Source of the DNA: Oscillospiraceae bacterium
GTDB taxonomy: Bacteria; Bacillota; Clostridia; Oscillospirales; Ruminococcaceae
Length of the DNA stretch: 64,000 nt
Assembly: GCA_025757845.1 (NCBI GenBank)
Contig: CP107211.1
Location: 930,001-994,000, forward strand
Reading direction: 5' to 3'
The notes beneath the pieces were generated by a model. The model saw only the letters and a program-made list of their open reading frames with translations, was not told the DNA's origin and made no database searches. Made by a program: the position numbers and the translations under genes. Shown piece after piece: positions 32,111-40,588 of this stretch. Each line of letters starts with the position of its first letter. Within the stretch, counting starts at the first letter, position 1.

Positions 32111-33742
32111 TTACCATCCAAAATCAAAAGGACTGTCTGCAGCAAGCGGCTCCGCAGCGGGGGTATAGGTGCGGGGGTTCACGCCCTTGGGCACGCCGCG
32201 CCAGCCCTGAGCCGCTATGCGATCGATCATGTGGCGGGCGGCCTCAAAGCTCCAGGTGCCCACATGCTGGAACCCGTACTTTTCCAGACAGCGGATCTGT
32301 TTGGGCGTGGTCAGGCCCTCGTCCCGGCGCTTGTTCAGGCGGTCCAGCAGCAGGGCGGCCTTGCCGGCGGATTCCACCGCATCCGGCAGGATGCCCAGCT
32401 TTTCCAGCGCGGCGGTCTGTTGCTCGCTGGGCGGACCGGCCTCCCAGCCAAAGGCGGGCACATACCCGGCCAGATCTTCGGCCTGAATGCTCATTTCGTA
32501 CTGCAGCGGGTCCACCAGTTTTGCCTTTTTACGGCGCTGCTCTTCCAGCTGCTTGGCGAGGGCTTCTTCCCGCTGGGCCACCACGTCCTCGCTGGCCTGG
32601 GCGGCGGCCTCCTCGATGTCCTCCGGGCAGCCGGTCTCAGCCAGATGCTCGGTCATCTGGCGGGCCACAGTGCGGTCCTCGCAGACCAGATCCGCCGGGC
32701 GGCACAGCTCGTGCCGGTCGGTCATCCACAAAAAGTCGAGCAGCAGCAGGTCGGTCTTGCCCGGGGAAAGGCGGGTGCCGCGCCCCACCATCTGGCTGTA
32801 CAGGCTGCGCACCTTGGTGGGCCGCAGCACCACCACGCAGTCCACGGAGGGGCAGTCCCAGCCCTCGGTGAGCAGCATGGAGTTACACAGCACATTGTAT
32901 TTGCCGGCGTCGAAGTCGGCCAGCACCTGCCTGCGGTCGTCGCTCTGGCCGTTGACCTCGGCAGCCCGGAAGCCGTGGGCGTTGAGCAGGTCCCGGAACT
33001 TCTGGCTGGTCTTGATCAGCGGCAGGAACACCACCGTTTTGCGGCTCTTGCAGCGCCGAGCCATTTCGGCGGCGATCTGCTCCAAATACGGATCAAGGGC
33101 TGTGCCCAGGTCGCCCACGGCGTAGTCGCCGCCGCTCAGGGTCACGGATGTAATATCCAGCTGCAGCGGGATGGTCTGAGCCATGATCTTGCACAGATAG
33201 CCCTCCTTGATGGCGTCGGTCAGCTTGTACTCAAAGGCCAGGCTGTCGAACACCTCTCCCAGATTGCGCATGTCGCCGCGGTCCGGCGTGGCGGTGACGC
33301 CAAGCACCTTGGCCCCGCTGAAGTAGTCCAGGATGCGGCGGTAACCGTCGGTGATGGCGTGGTGGGCCTCGTCGATGATGATGGTGCCGAAATAATCCTG
33401 CGGGAAGCGTTCCAGCCGGGCGGTGCGCTGCAGGGTCTGCACGCTGCCCACCACCACCCGGAACCAGCTGTCCAGGCAGGTGGATTCGGCCTTTTCCACG
33501 GCGCTGACAAGGCCGGTGGAACGCTGCAGCTTGTCGGCAGCCTGTTCCAGCAGCTCGCCCCGGTGCGCCAGAATGAGCACCCGGTCGCCGGCACGCACCT
33601 GATCGGCAGCCACCGACGCAAACACAATGGTTTTGCCGGTGCCGGTGGGCAGCACCAGCAGGGTGCGGGTGTGGCCGGCGTCCCACTCGGCGTGGATGCG
33701 GTCACGGGCCTGCTGCTGGTAGGGTCTCAGTTCCTGCCCCAT
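32111..33742 (-). CDS. Phage superfamily 2 DEAD/DEAH-box helicase
   Basis: 543 residues. Motif I PTGTGKT, motif II IIIDEAHHA, motif III GVTATPDR, and in the second RecA domain QMVGRGTRLSPGK (motif VI). The C-terminal 170 residues form a helical extension ending in a Pro-rich tail. Unwinds or remodels DNA during replication or recombination. Start overlaps the stop of the SSB-like gene. Confidence 0.9.
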   Translation of the reverse strand: MGQELRPYQQQARDRIHAEWDAGHTRTLLVLPTGTGKTIVFASVAADQVRAGDRVLILAHRGELLEQAADKLQRSTGLVSAVEKAESTCLDSWFRVVVGSVQTLQRTARLERFPQDYFGTIIIDEAHHAITDGYRRILDYFSGAKVLGVTATPDRGDMRNLGEVFDSLAFEYKLTDAIKEGYLCKIMAQTIPLQLDITSVTLSGGDYAVGDLGTALDPYLEQIAAEMARRCKSRKTVVFLPLIKTSQKFRDLLNAHGFRAAEVNGQSDDRRQVLADFDAGKYNVLCNSMLLTEGWDCPSVDCVVVLRPTKVRSLYSQMVGRGTRLSPGKTDLLLLDFLWMTDRHELCRPADLVCEDRTVARQMTEHLAETGCPEDIEEAAAQASEDVVAQREEALAKQLEEQRRKKAKLVDPLQYEMSIQAEDLAGYVPAFGWEAGPPSEQQTAALEKLGILPDAVESAGKAALLLDRLNKRRDEGLTTPKQIRCLEKYGFQHVGTWSFEAARHMIDRIAAQGWRGVPKGVNPRTYTPAAEPLAADSPFDFGW

Positions 33743-34230
33743 CAGAATGCCCCCTGCGTCCAGCCCTGCGAGGGTGCCGCCTTGGGTGCCGGGGGCGGCA
33801 GGAAGCGCTGCACCTCGTTGCTCTGGCCGGTCTCACCGGCGTGAGGGCCGCTCTGTTTGGTGTACTCCCGGACGCCCAGCTTGCAGATGCCCTTGGCACC
33901 TACCACCTCGTTCCAGCGAGGGCGGAAGGTTTCGCCCCGCTTGCACTGGCCGATGCTCTCAAAGAACGCGCCCAGCAGGCCCTGGGTCTTGGTATGCAGG
34001 TACAGGCGGTGGGTCACGGTGGTGTCGCCCTTGGCCCCGCCATAAATGCGCAGGGTCAGTTTTGCCATGGAGCAGGGCGGCAGCTTGGCCCCGCCCTCAT
34101 AGCGGGCACGCTCCATCTGGGTCACTTCAAAGGGGTACTCGCCCTCCGGCAGCAGCACGAATTCCTGCTGCTCGTTGGTAAACTCGTCATCCCAACCCAA
34201 AGCGAAACCTTCGTTGTTCATCTCGTTCAT
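33742..34230 (-). CDS. Phage DUF669-type single-strand-binding-like protein
   Basis: 162 residues. EFVLLPEGEYPFEVTQMERA and the later KGICKLGVREY follow DUF669 proteins, which are encoded beside phage recombinases and are thought to coat single-stranded DNA. The extreme C-terminus is GWTQGAF, aromatic and short like an interaction tail. It is coupled to the helicase gene. Confidence 0.72.
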   Translation of the reverse strand: MNEMNNEGFALGWDDEFTNEQQEFVLLPEGEYPFEVTQMERARYEGGAKLPPCSMAKLTLRIYGGAKGDTTVTHRLYLHTKTQGLLGAFFESIGQCKRGETFRPRWNEVVGAKGICKLGVREYTKQSGPHAGETGQSNEVQRFLPPPAPKAAPSQGWTQGAF

Positions 34231-34256
34231 AATGCTTCTCCTTTATTTAATGTACG

Positions 34257-35354
34257 TTAAAACGGCAGGTCACGGCTGTCTAGAACCATCTGCAGCACCT
34301 GCGGCCATGCGGCGATCAGGCAGCCCTCCACAAAATCCATGGGGTAGTCCTTGATGGGCATATCCTCCGGGAAGTAGCCCCGCTCGCCCACTACATGCTG
34401 CAGCTCTTCCGGAGTCACGTTGTTGGCGCTCATGAGCGGAGCCAGTTTTTCCGGCACGCCCAGGGCGACCAGATCCGGCGTGAGCAGGGCCTTAGGAACC
34501 TCTTCACGGGGCGGTTCCGGCTGTGCCTGCGGGGTGGGCAGGATGTCGGCATCCGGCTGATGTTTGGGCTGCGGGGCAGGAGCCGGGGCGTGCTGCACCG
34601 GCGTCTGGGTAGCTGCCGGTGCGCTGCCGCCGGGCAGGCAGTGGGCAATGCTGGCGTAATCAAAGGGCACCTCCTCCGGCAGGTCAAAGCGGTTCTTGGC
34701 GTCCCAGCAGGCGTGGTGGGTGGTGTACAGCACCCGCTTGCCGCCGCTGGCCTTGTTCTTGGCGTTTGGGCCGCTGCCGGCCTTTTCCACCACCGTTTTG
34801 TAGTTGGCGAACAGCAGCATATCGCACCACTCCTGCAGCAGCGGGGCCACCTGCTTGCTGGTTTTCATGCCCCAGCGGTCGTAGTTGCCCACGGCGTCCG
34901 GCTGCTCAAACTTGGTGATGGCGGCATGGGCCAGCACCACCACATTGTGGCCGGCGTTCAGCACCTCTTCCAGGGCATCCAGCAGCTTGCTGAACTCCTC
35001 CTTGACGTAGGTGTAGCCCTTGCCGTAACCGAAATCTTCGATGCCGTTCACCTTGGCGCGGGCGCACACGGCCTGGATGCACAGACGCTCCGCCCAGTCG
35101 GCTGTGTCGATGACCAGCGTGCTGCAGGGCACGTTGCCTTTGCGCACCTCGGCCACCTCGTCCAGCAGCATGGCCCAGCTGGTGGGCTGGGGCAGGCGGG
35201 CGACGTTCAGGCGCTTGGTGCCGCCCTCGGTGTCGATGAACACCGGGTCCGGGAAGTGGGACGCGAAGGTACTCTTGCCGATGCCCTCCGGCCCGTAGAG
35301 CACGGTTTTGACCGGCGCGGTCTGCACGCCGGTGGTCACGGAATACTTGCTCAT
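34257..35354 (-). CDS. Sak4-like RecA-fold phage recombinase (AAA_24)
   Basis: 365 residues. Walker A LYGPEGIGKST near residue 20-29, Walker B TLVIDTADW near 87-93. The N-terminal 230 residues are the AAA_24/Sak4 fold; a Pro/Gln-rich linker (about 240-290) leads to a small helical C-terminus. Such proteins anneal single strands in phage recombination, usually together with an SSB-like partner, which lies next door. Confidence 0.83.
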   Translation of the reverse strand: MSKYSVTTGVQTAPVKTVLYGPEGIGKSTFASHFPDPVFIDTEGGTKRLNVARLPQPTSWAMLLDEVAEVRKGNVPCSTLVIDTADWAERLCIQAVCARAKVNGIEDFGYGKGYTYVKEEFSKLLDALEEVLNAGHNVVVLAHAAITKFEQPDAVGNYDRWGMKTSKQVAPLLQEWCDMLLFANYKTVVEKAGSGPNAKNKASGGKRVLYTTHHACWDAKNRFDLPEEVPFDYASIAHCLPGGSAPAATQTPVQHAPAPAPQPKHQPDADILPTPQAQPEPPREEVPKALLTPDLVALGVPEKLAPLMSANNVTPEELQHVVGERGYFPEDMPIKDYPMDFVEGCLIAAWPQVLQMVLDSRDLPF

Positions 35355-36674
35355 TTAAAACGCTCCTTTCGTCCAGCTCCTGGGCTGGGGCTTTTCGGTG
35401 ACAGGCGGCTCGGCATCCTTTACCATGCCGTCCTCAATGATGATCTGGCACTCACTGCCGGTGGAAACGCGGGTAGCAATGGCCTGCAGGCCCTCGGCTT
35501 CCAGCCAGGCGGAAAACTCCTGCAGGGTGGTCATGTCCATCTGCTCCAGCTTGTCCAGCAGAACAAAGCCGCAGTCCGGGTTCAGCCGGCGCACGATGGC
35601 GGCGGCCACCCGCAGCTGGTCACTGCCGGACATATCCCGCCAGTGCTTGCCGTTGTAAGTAAGGACACCGTCCTCCACGCTCAGCCCCGGCAGCGGCAGG
35701 TCTGCGCCGTTCAGCAGGGCCATGCGGTCGGCACACTTCTGTTGGATGGATTCGGTCAGGCGGTCGTACTCGCTGGCGTACTGGGCGGCTTCGTCCTCAG
35801 CCCGGGATTTTTCCAGGTTGGCCCGCACCTTGCGGTTGGTCTCCTCAATGTCCCGGATGGAGGCTTCCAGCTCGGCGGTGGATTCGTCTTGCAGCTGGGA
35901 GACGGTCTTTCTTGCAGTTTCCCGCTGATTGAACAACTTGGTGTGCTTGGCGTCCAGTTCATCTGCCAGCTGCTGCAGTGTGGCAATGCGTTCCCGGGTG
36001 CGCTTCAGCTCGTCCACACACTGCTGCACCTGCTGTTCAAGCTCTGCATACTGGGCCCGCAGGCGCTGGTTCTCGCCATTCCGGGCCAGAATGTCCTGCT
36101 GCTGGCGGATGAGCTCGGAGGCGCTCACCGGCTCGTCCGGGGCTTCCGGGTAGGAGATCAGCCCTTCGGCAAAGTGCTTTTTCTGGGCGGCCAGCTGGCC
36201 GGTGAAGGTGCGCTTGTCGTACAGGCCCTTGATCTCCAGATCTTTGACCTGCAGCTCGGACCCCACGCCGATGATGCGCAGCAGGATGTCGGCTTTTTCC
36301 TTGTCGGTGGATTCCATGAAGCGGGGCAGATCGAGGGCCAGCGGCTCCACGAACGCATTGAGCAGCTGCTGGCCGCTGCGCCGCCCGGTAGGGTCGGTGA
36401 CGGTCAGGCTGGCGTTCTTGCCCTTGCGCTCCACGACCACCCCGTTGGACAGGGTGACCTTGAGGTGCGCCGGGGCGACTGCGCCGTCCCGCTGGGCGGC
36501 ATCCGGGCGGAAACGCTCCCCGCCCAGTGCCCACGCCAGCGCGTCCAGCACACTGGTCTTGCCCTGATTGTTGTTGCCGCCCACGAGGGTGAGCCCGGTG
36601 GGCGACGGCGTAAAGGCCACCGCCTTGATGCGCTTGACGTTTTCGGCTTCCAGAGCCGTGATCTTTACAGACAT
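35355..36674 (-). CDS. SbcC/RecN-like AAA ATPase
   Basis: 439 residues. Walker A GGNNNQGKTSVLDAL near the N-terminus; coiled-coil arms at about 185-310; signature region MSGSDQLRVAAAIV and Walker B DCGFVLLDKLEQMD near the C-terminus. The Walker B is LLDKLE, with K instead of the usual E after D. Ends SWTKGAF. Probably handles DNA ends with the neighbouring recombinase; no nuclease subunit gene is beside it. Confidence 0.82.
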   Translation of the reverse strand: MSVKITALEAENVKRIKAVAFTPSPTGLTLVGGNNNQGKTSVLDALAWALGGERFRPDAAQRDGAVAPAHLKVTLSNGVVVERKGKNASLTVTDPTGRRSGQQLLNAFVEPLALDLPRFMESTDKEKADILLRIIGVGSELQVKDLEIKGLYDKRTFTGQLAAQKKHFAEGLISYPEAPDEPVSASELIRQQQDILARNGENQRLRAQYAELEQQVQQCVDELKRTRERIATLQQLADELDAKHTKLFNQRETARKTVSQLQDESTAELEASIRDIEETNRKVRANLEKSRAEDEAAQYASEYDRLTESIQQKCADRMALLNGADLPLPGLSVEDGVLTYNGKHWRDMSGSDQLRVAAAIVRRLNPDCGFVLLDKLEQMDMTTLQEFSAWLEAEGLQAIATRVSTGSECQIIIEDGMVKDAEPPVTEKPQPRSWTKGAF

Positions 36675-38440
36675 TTCGTTACCTCCCCTTGAATGCTGCC
36701 GATGGTGTGGATGATCTGGTTAGCAAGGGCTTCGCGCTGCTCCTCCGGCAGCTTGCGGAACTGCGGCTTTACCATCTGCCAGGTGTTCAGCATGGCCCGG
36801 CTGGCCAGCAGGACGCTGTCGTAAGCGTTCCGGACGTCCTGCTCGGCGTCCCCGGTGACGGCGTCCAGTTTTTCCTGCAGCTCGGCGGTCATATCTGCCG
36901 CCATCTGGTACGCTTTTTCTCCGGCCCGGCGGTCCACCTCTTCCTCGTCCACCACCGCGGTGATGGGCTGACTTTTCAGCGCGTCGTTCTCGGCCTTGAG
37001 CTTGTCGCCCCGCAGCTTTGCCGCCTGGGCCACCTGCCGGGCCCCGGCCAGCTGATTCTCAGCATCCTTGGCACGGGCTTCGGCCTCTGCACGGGCCTGC
37101 TTTGCCGCCTCACACTCCCGCAGCAGCTGCCCCTTTTCTTCGTGCAGGGCGTCGTTCTGGCTGACCTCGTAGTCAAGATTTTCTTGTGCCGCCTTTGCTT
37201 CGTCCTGTGCCTTGCTCACCATGCTCCATGCTTCTTCCTCCCGGGCTTCGGCGGCGGTGGCACGGTCCTTCAGGCCGGAGATGTCGGCGTGAGCGGCCTC
37301 CAGCTGGGCGTCTTTGCTCTTGATCTGGGCCAGAAGGTCCTGGACACGCTGGCTGTCCCCGGCGGCGGCCACCACCTGGTCCGCACAGCCGGACCGGGCA
37401 ATGAGGTTCAGGTCCTTCCGGGTCAGGTTGGGCAGCTGTTTTAATTCGTCAACAGTTGACGAATTAAAAGCCTCGCCGTTCTGGACCATCTTGGTCACGC
37501 TGCCATGGCTCAGCCCCTTGCTCTCGTACCACTTGGTCCAGGTGCCGCCGCCATAGCGGCCAGCCTTGGCCGTCAGGGCGTGGATCCGGGCCAGGTAGAT
37601 GCAGGAGATCAGGTATTCGTCCTGAGCTGCTCCATAGTGAAGGTCAAACTGCTGGTCGGCCTCGGCGGCCTGCCCGGACAGGTCGCCCAGGGCGGAGAAA
37701 TCAAAGGTGGGGGCGGCAAGAGAGTTCATCGGGAAGGAGGTTGGGGTTTTGTCTTGCGGGGCTGAATGGGCAGGTTTCGTCATCAAGGTCGTTCCAGTCG
37801 TCAAAGGCGCACCACCAGTCGCAGAAGAAGCGTCCGCATTCTCGGACGGGGCCGCAGAATCCATCGTCGTACATTCCAGTTTCTCCTTTGCCTGAGTTGC
37901 CTTTTTGATGTCGGCCAGAACCTTTTCCATTTCCTGCTGCGGGGTCATGTCCTTGCGGCTGCCGTCCGGGTTGAAGAAATGTTCAAACAATGCCGCTTTA
38001 GCAGCAATGCCCTTTTTGTTTTGAGCACAGTACAGCGCGTATTGGTAGCGACCATTGTGGCAGTATTCTGTGGCGCGAATTTTGTCTCGAGAAAAGTGCC
38101 CGGTCAGCTCGCCCAGTGTGAAAGTCTCCTTGACCCATGCACTGATCTGCTCCAGAAAGCCGAAGTCCAGGCTGACCACAGAGCAGGTGCATTTGTCCTT
38201 GGTGGAACCGATGAACTGGGAAGCATAGGAGAGCGTTTTGCTCATGCGGCATTCATAACCCTTGGTCTTTTGCTCTAAGTTCTTGGCCTCCTCGTTCCAC
38301 TCGTAGTTACCCCACGACAGGACGTAAGGGCAGCCATAGCATTCATGGCCCGGGCCGTACCCTTCCAAGCGGTTGCCGGTGTTGTCGGCATTGGTGGACT
38401 TTTTCACCCGCCGCCCACACTTGCAGATGTAGGTGCTCAT
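36665..38440 (-). CDS. Large early phage protein with Cys-rich N-terminus and coiled coil
   Basis: 591 residues. The first 90 residues hold about eight Cys (MSTYICKCGRRVKK, HECYGCPYV, KCTCSV), predicting metal binding. A low-complexity Thr/Ala/Pro linker spans about 195-240. A possible helix-turn-helix (KWYESKGLSHGSVTKMVQNG) is near 305. A long coiled coil runs from 360 to 520. It overlaps the AAA ATPase by ten bases. Family not recognised; the layout could suit a DNA-binding partition-like or replication-organising protein. A perfect palindrome lies in its coding sequence. Confidence 0.7.
   Translation of the reverse strand: MSTYICKCGRRVKKSTNADNTGNRLEGYGPGHECYGCPYVLSWGNYEWNEEAKNLEQKTKGYECRMSKTLSYASQFIGSTKDKCTCSVVSLDFGFLEQISAWVKETFTLGELTGHFSRDKIRATEYCHNGRYQYALYCAQNKKGIAAKAALFEHFFNPDGSRKDMTPQQEMEKVLADIKKATQAKEKLECTTMDSAAPSENADASSATGGAPLTTGTTLMTKPAHSAPQDKTPTSFPMNSLAAPTFDFSALGDLSGQAAEADQQFDLHYGAAQDEYLISCIYLARIHALTAKAGRYGGGTWTKWYESKGLSHGSVTKMVQNGEAFNSSTVDELKQLPNLTRKDLNLIARSGCADQVVAAAGDSQRVQDLLAQIKSKDAQLEAAHADISGLKDRATAAEAREEEAWSMVSKAQDEAKAAQENLDYEVSQNDALHEEKGQLLRECEAAKQARAEAEARAKDAENQLAGARQVAQAAKLRGDKLKAENDALKSQPITAVVDEEEVDRRAGEKAYQMAADMTAELQEKLDAVTGDAEQDVRNAYDSVLLASRAMLNTWQMVKPQFRKLPEEQREALANQIIHTIGSIQGEVTKCL
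37441..37471. repeat. Perfect 31-bp palindrome inside a coding gene
   Basis: Arms TTTTAATTCGTCAAC and GTTGACGAATTAAAA around a single central base. The enclosed codons (TTA, AAT, TCA, GAA) are AT-rich while the gene prefers GC-rich ones. A binding site kept by selection is likely. Confidence 0.8.
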
Positions 38441-38733
38441 ACCCGCACCTCCGTGTCCTTCAGGCGGTCCAGCATCTCAGACTGCAGATCTTTGCTCAGG
38501 GGCTGCAGGGTGTTGTTCCGCCAGCCGTAGCAGAGGATGGTGCCGTAGATGTTATGGCCGCGATAGATGCGGTTCAGCCCTTTGCCGAGAACGCCGAACA
38601 GCAGTACCGCCGGGGTGCGAGGCAGCACCTCCTGCATGCAGTCGCAGCCCAGCATGGCTTCGATGCCCTGCAGTGTGTCCGGCAGGGCGGTGACCACCGG
38701 GGCCTTGCCCGGCTCGATCAGGATCCCTTTCAT
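38437..38733 (-). CDS. DUF3846-like early phage protein
   Basis: 98 residues. MKGILIEPGKAPVVTALPDT followed by LQGIEAMLG matches the start of DUF3846 proteins, common in phages and plasmids with unknown role. Overlaps the next gene by four bases. Confidence 0.65.
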   Translation of the reverse strand: MKGILIEPGKAPVVTALPDTLQGIEAMLGCDCMQEVLPRTPAVLLFGVLGKGLNRIYRGHNIYGTILCYGWRNNTLQPLSKDLQSEMLDRLKDTEVRV

Positions 38734-38786
38734 TGTAAAACCTCCGATTTTGTGATATTATCGGGGTGATGTGATTGGCGAATCCA

Positions 38787-39077
38787 TCATCCCTTGCAGC
38801 TCGTCGGTGTTGGCGCACCGGCGGGCTTTTTGTTTTTGTACTTGCGGCGTTGCGGTAGGCTGTCCACCTCACTGCGGGGGATGTACTCCCGCTGGATGGT
38901 GTACTTGACGTGCTGGCGGCCATCGCACAGCCAGTGGCTCACCGCGCTGGCAAAGCTGCCGGAGCTGGAATACCCCAGCCGTCGGGCGCACATTGCCGCC
39001 GTGCCGGATGCTACCAGATCTCCGGTCTTGGCATCCCAGACGGTGTACCACATGACGTTGTGGATGTAATCGCTCAT
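38787..39077 (-). CDS. Early phage protein of unknown function (96 aa)
   Basis: Starts MSDYIHNVMWYTVWDAKTGD with a YTVWDAKTGDLVASGTA hairpin-like motif and a central helix (CARRLGYSSSGSFASAV) that may contact DNA. The C-terminus is basic. It overlaps the membrane protein gene by four bases. Confidence 0.6.
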   Translation of the reverse strand: MSDYIHNVMWYTVWDAKTGDLVASGTAAMCARRLGYSSSGSFASAVSHWLCDGRQHVKYTIQREYIPRSEVDSLPQRRKYKNKKPAGAPTPTSCKG

Positions 39078-39361
39078 GCTCCGCGCTCCTGATTCTCCGG
39101 GTACTCCGGGTTCCGGGCGTGGTTGCGGGTGATTTTGCCATAGCGGCCGCCCTTGCCCTCCCGTTCTTCACGGTCCTGCGCCAGGAAGCCCAGCTTCATG
39201 CACAGCAGCCCCAGCAGGACCAGCACCGCCGCTGTGGTGAAGGTGTTGCCATTGATCGCGCCGCCCGTCTGTGCGGTGCCCTCGGCACCCATGCCCAGCA
39301 CCAGACCCACACTGCCGCAGGCCACGGCCAGCCAGTGCCATACTCTTGACTTAATCTTCAT
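39074..39361 (-). CDS. Small phage membrane protein
   Basis: 95 residues with two hydrophobic helices (about 8-26 and 42-61) and a charged C-terminal tail (REEREGKGGRYGKITRN). Unknown role; early position makes it a candidate for host takeover or exclusion. Confidence 0.6.
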   Translation of the reverse strand: MKIKSRVWHWLAVACGSVGLVLGMGAEGTAQTGGAINGNTFTTAAVLVLLGLLCMKLGFLAQDREEREGKGGRYGKITRNHARNPEYPENQERGA

Positions 39362-39560
39362 CGTCGTCCTCCTCTTTCAGCGCGCGGATCGTGTTGTAGA
39401 GCAGTCCAGACACCCAGCCCAGCTGCCGCTCAAAATCGTCCGGGAAATAGCTCTTCAGAATCTGCGCGATTGCGCACACCAGAAGATGCAGCACGTCGCT
39501 GGGACCACCTTCGATCTTGATGGTCGAGTCCTCACTGTCGATGTAAAGTTTTGCCTTCAT
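39351..39560 (-). CDS. Small early phage protein (69 aa)
   Basis: Start at the ATG at 39560, seven bases after AAAGGAG, rather than the ATG at 39566 that touches the ribosome site. Sequence MKAKLYIDSEDSTIKIEGGP, ending in an acidic run (EEDDDED). Unknown family. Confidence 0.6.
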   Translation of the reverse strand: MKAKLYIDSEDSTIKIEGGPSDVLHLLVCAIAQILKSYFPDDFERQLGWVSGLLYNTIRALKEEDDDED

Positions 39561-39562
39561 GT

Positions 39563-39799
39563 TCATGCTCCTTTCTCAACCTTCGAGAAGAAATACTCTC
39601 CGATCTGCTCCTGCGGGATGTGAAGCGCGCGGCAGATGCCGTCGATCTCTTCCCAGTTCCATGTGCCGCAGCTCTCCGGCGCGGCAAAGCGCTTGCGCAG
39701 CGTGCGGGGCACGATGCACGCCTTTGCGGCCAGCTCATCCGTGGTGATGTCCTGATCTTCGGCTAGCCGCCGGAGTTTCAGAAACTGTTTCTTTGCCAT
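39563..39799 (-). CDS. Small helix-turn-helix phage regulator
   Basis: 78 residues. DELAAKACIVPRTLRKRFAA is a Cro/C1-type helix-turn-helix. Second gene of the leftward early operon, so probably a Cro-like or early regulator. Confidence 0.65.
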   Translation of the reverse strand: MAKKQFLKLRRLAEDQDITTDELAAKACIVPRTLRKRFAAPESCGTWNWEEIDGICRALHIPQEQIGEYFFSKVEKGA

Positions 39800-39802
39800 G
39801 GG

Positions 39803-40006
39803 TCAGTCCTCCTTTTCCTGACGGCCTTCAATGATGGCAGAGAGCGCAGCATTGAATTCGCGCTCTGCCTTCTTGGGCTCGTAGTGACCGTTCAGCACTT
39901 GGGAAATGTATTTTGGGTTCTTTCCCAGCTGTGCGGCCAGCTCTTTGCCGGTGACACCGGCGTTGTGCATTTTTCCAACAAGCTCACCTGTCCATTGTGC
40001 AGGCAT
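39803..40006 (-). CDS. Cro-like helix-turn-helix protein
   Basis: 67 residues. TGKELAAQLGKNPKYISQVL is a clear helix-turn-helix. It is the first gene of the leftward early operon, divergent from the repressor, the classic place for Cro. Confidence 0.78.
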   Translation of the reverse strand: MPAQWTGELVGKMHNAGVTGKELAAQLGKNPKYISQVLNGHYEPKKAEREFNAALSAIIEGRQEKED

Positions 40007-40035
40007 ACAATTCTAACCTCCCTCAACTTAAAAAC

Positions 40036-40208
40036 TTGACTTTGGTTAGAATTTGCGGTAAGATGATGGTGCTAACAATTATCCAGCGCAAATTCTAGCC
40101 TGAGCCATTCAGTTGATTCCGGGCTTGTTTGCTAACCGGATTCAACTGTGACACTATGATATCTGAATTTGGTTAGAAAGTCAATGAATTTTTCTGAATT
40201 TGGTTAGA
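40036..40208. promoter_or_regulatory. Lysogeny-switch operator region
   Basis: Direct repeats TTTGGTTAGA at 40041-40050, 40168-40177 and 40199-40208; the last two extend to TCTGAATTTGGTTAGA. An inverted repeat (CAGTTGATTCCGG / CCGGATTCAACTG, one mismatch) spans 40110-40148. A rightward promoter TTGACT-17-TAAGAT (40036-40064) carries a repeat in its spacer. Confidence 0.75.
40156..40184 (-). promoter_or_regulatory. Leftward early promoter
   Basis: On the minus strand TTGACT and TATCAT with 17 bp between. The spacer is occupied by one operator copy, so repressor binding would block it. Confidence 0.75.
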
Positions 40209-40243
40209 TTTAGCGCTCTGCACAAAAAGGGGCGTTGAAAATT

Positions 40244-40588
40244 GTGTTTTATGACGTATACAGTGAACTGTGCCAGGAAAAGGGCGTGAGCTGCAGCCGT
40301 GCCGCAAAAGAAATTGGCCTGAGCAACTCGACCGTTACGAAATGGAAGAATACAGGGGCTGTTCCTTCTGGCGATACCCTCGCGAAGGTTGCGGCCTACT
40401 TCGGAGTGTCGGTGAATGACCTGATCGGCGAACAAAAAAGCCCCGCCGGGCGTGCCGGTGGGGTTTCGGAGGATGATATTAAGTTTGCTCTCTTTGGCGG
40501 CGGCCCCGTGACGGATGCCCAGTATGAAGAGGTCAAGCAGTTTGTCCGGTTCATAAAGGAGCGGGATGCAAATGGGAACAAGGGCTGA
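40244..40588 (+). CDS. Phage repressor, XRE family
   Basis: 114 residues from the GTG at 40244, 11 bases after AAAGGGG; a TTG at 40235 is too close to that site. SCSRAAKEIGLSNSTVTKWK is the helix-turn-helix, followed by a linker and a helical tail (YEEVKQFVRFIKER). There is no self-cleaving peptidase domain. Lysogeny control probably relies on the ImmA-type protease encoded next, whose gene overlaps the end of this one. Confidence 0.85.
   Translation: MFYDVYSELCQEKGVSCSRAAKEIGLSNSTVTKWKNTGAVPSGDTLAKVAAYFGVSVNDLIGEQKSPAGRAGGVSEDDIKFALFGGGPVTDAQYEEVKQFVRFIKERDANGNKG

Noticed and set aside
34395..36692. 765-codon open frame on the plus strand
   Set aside because: It is antisense to the Sak4-like and SbcC-like genes, has no ribosome site or recognisable domain, and arises from GC-rich third positions of the real genes.
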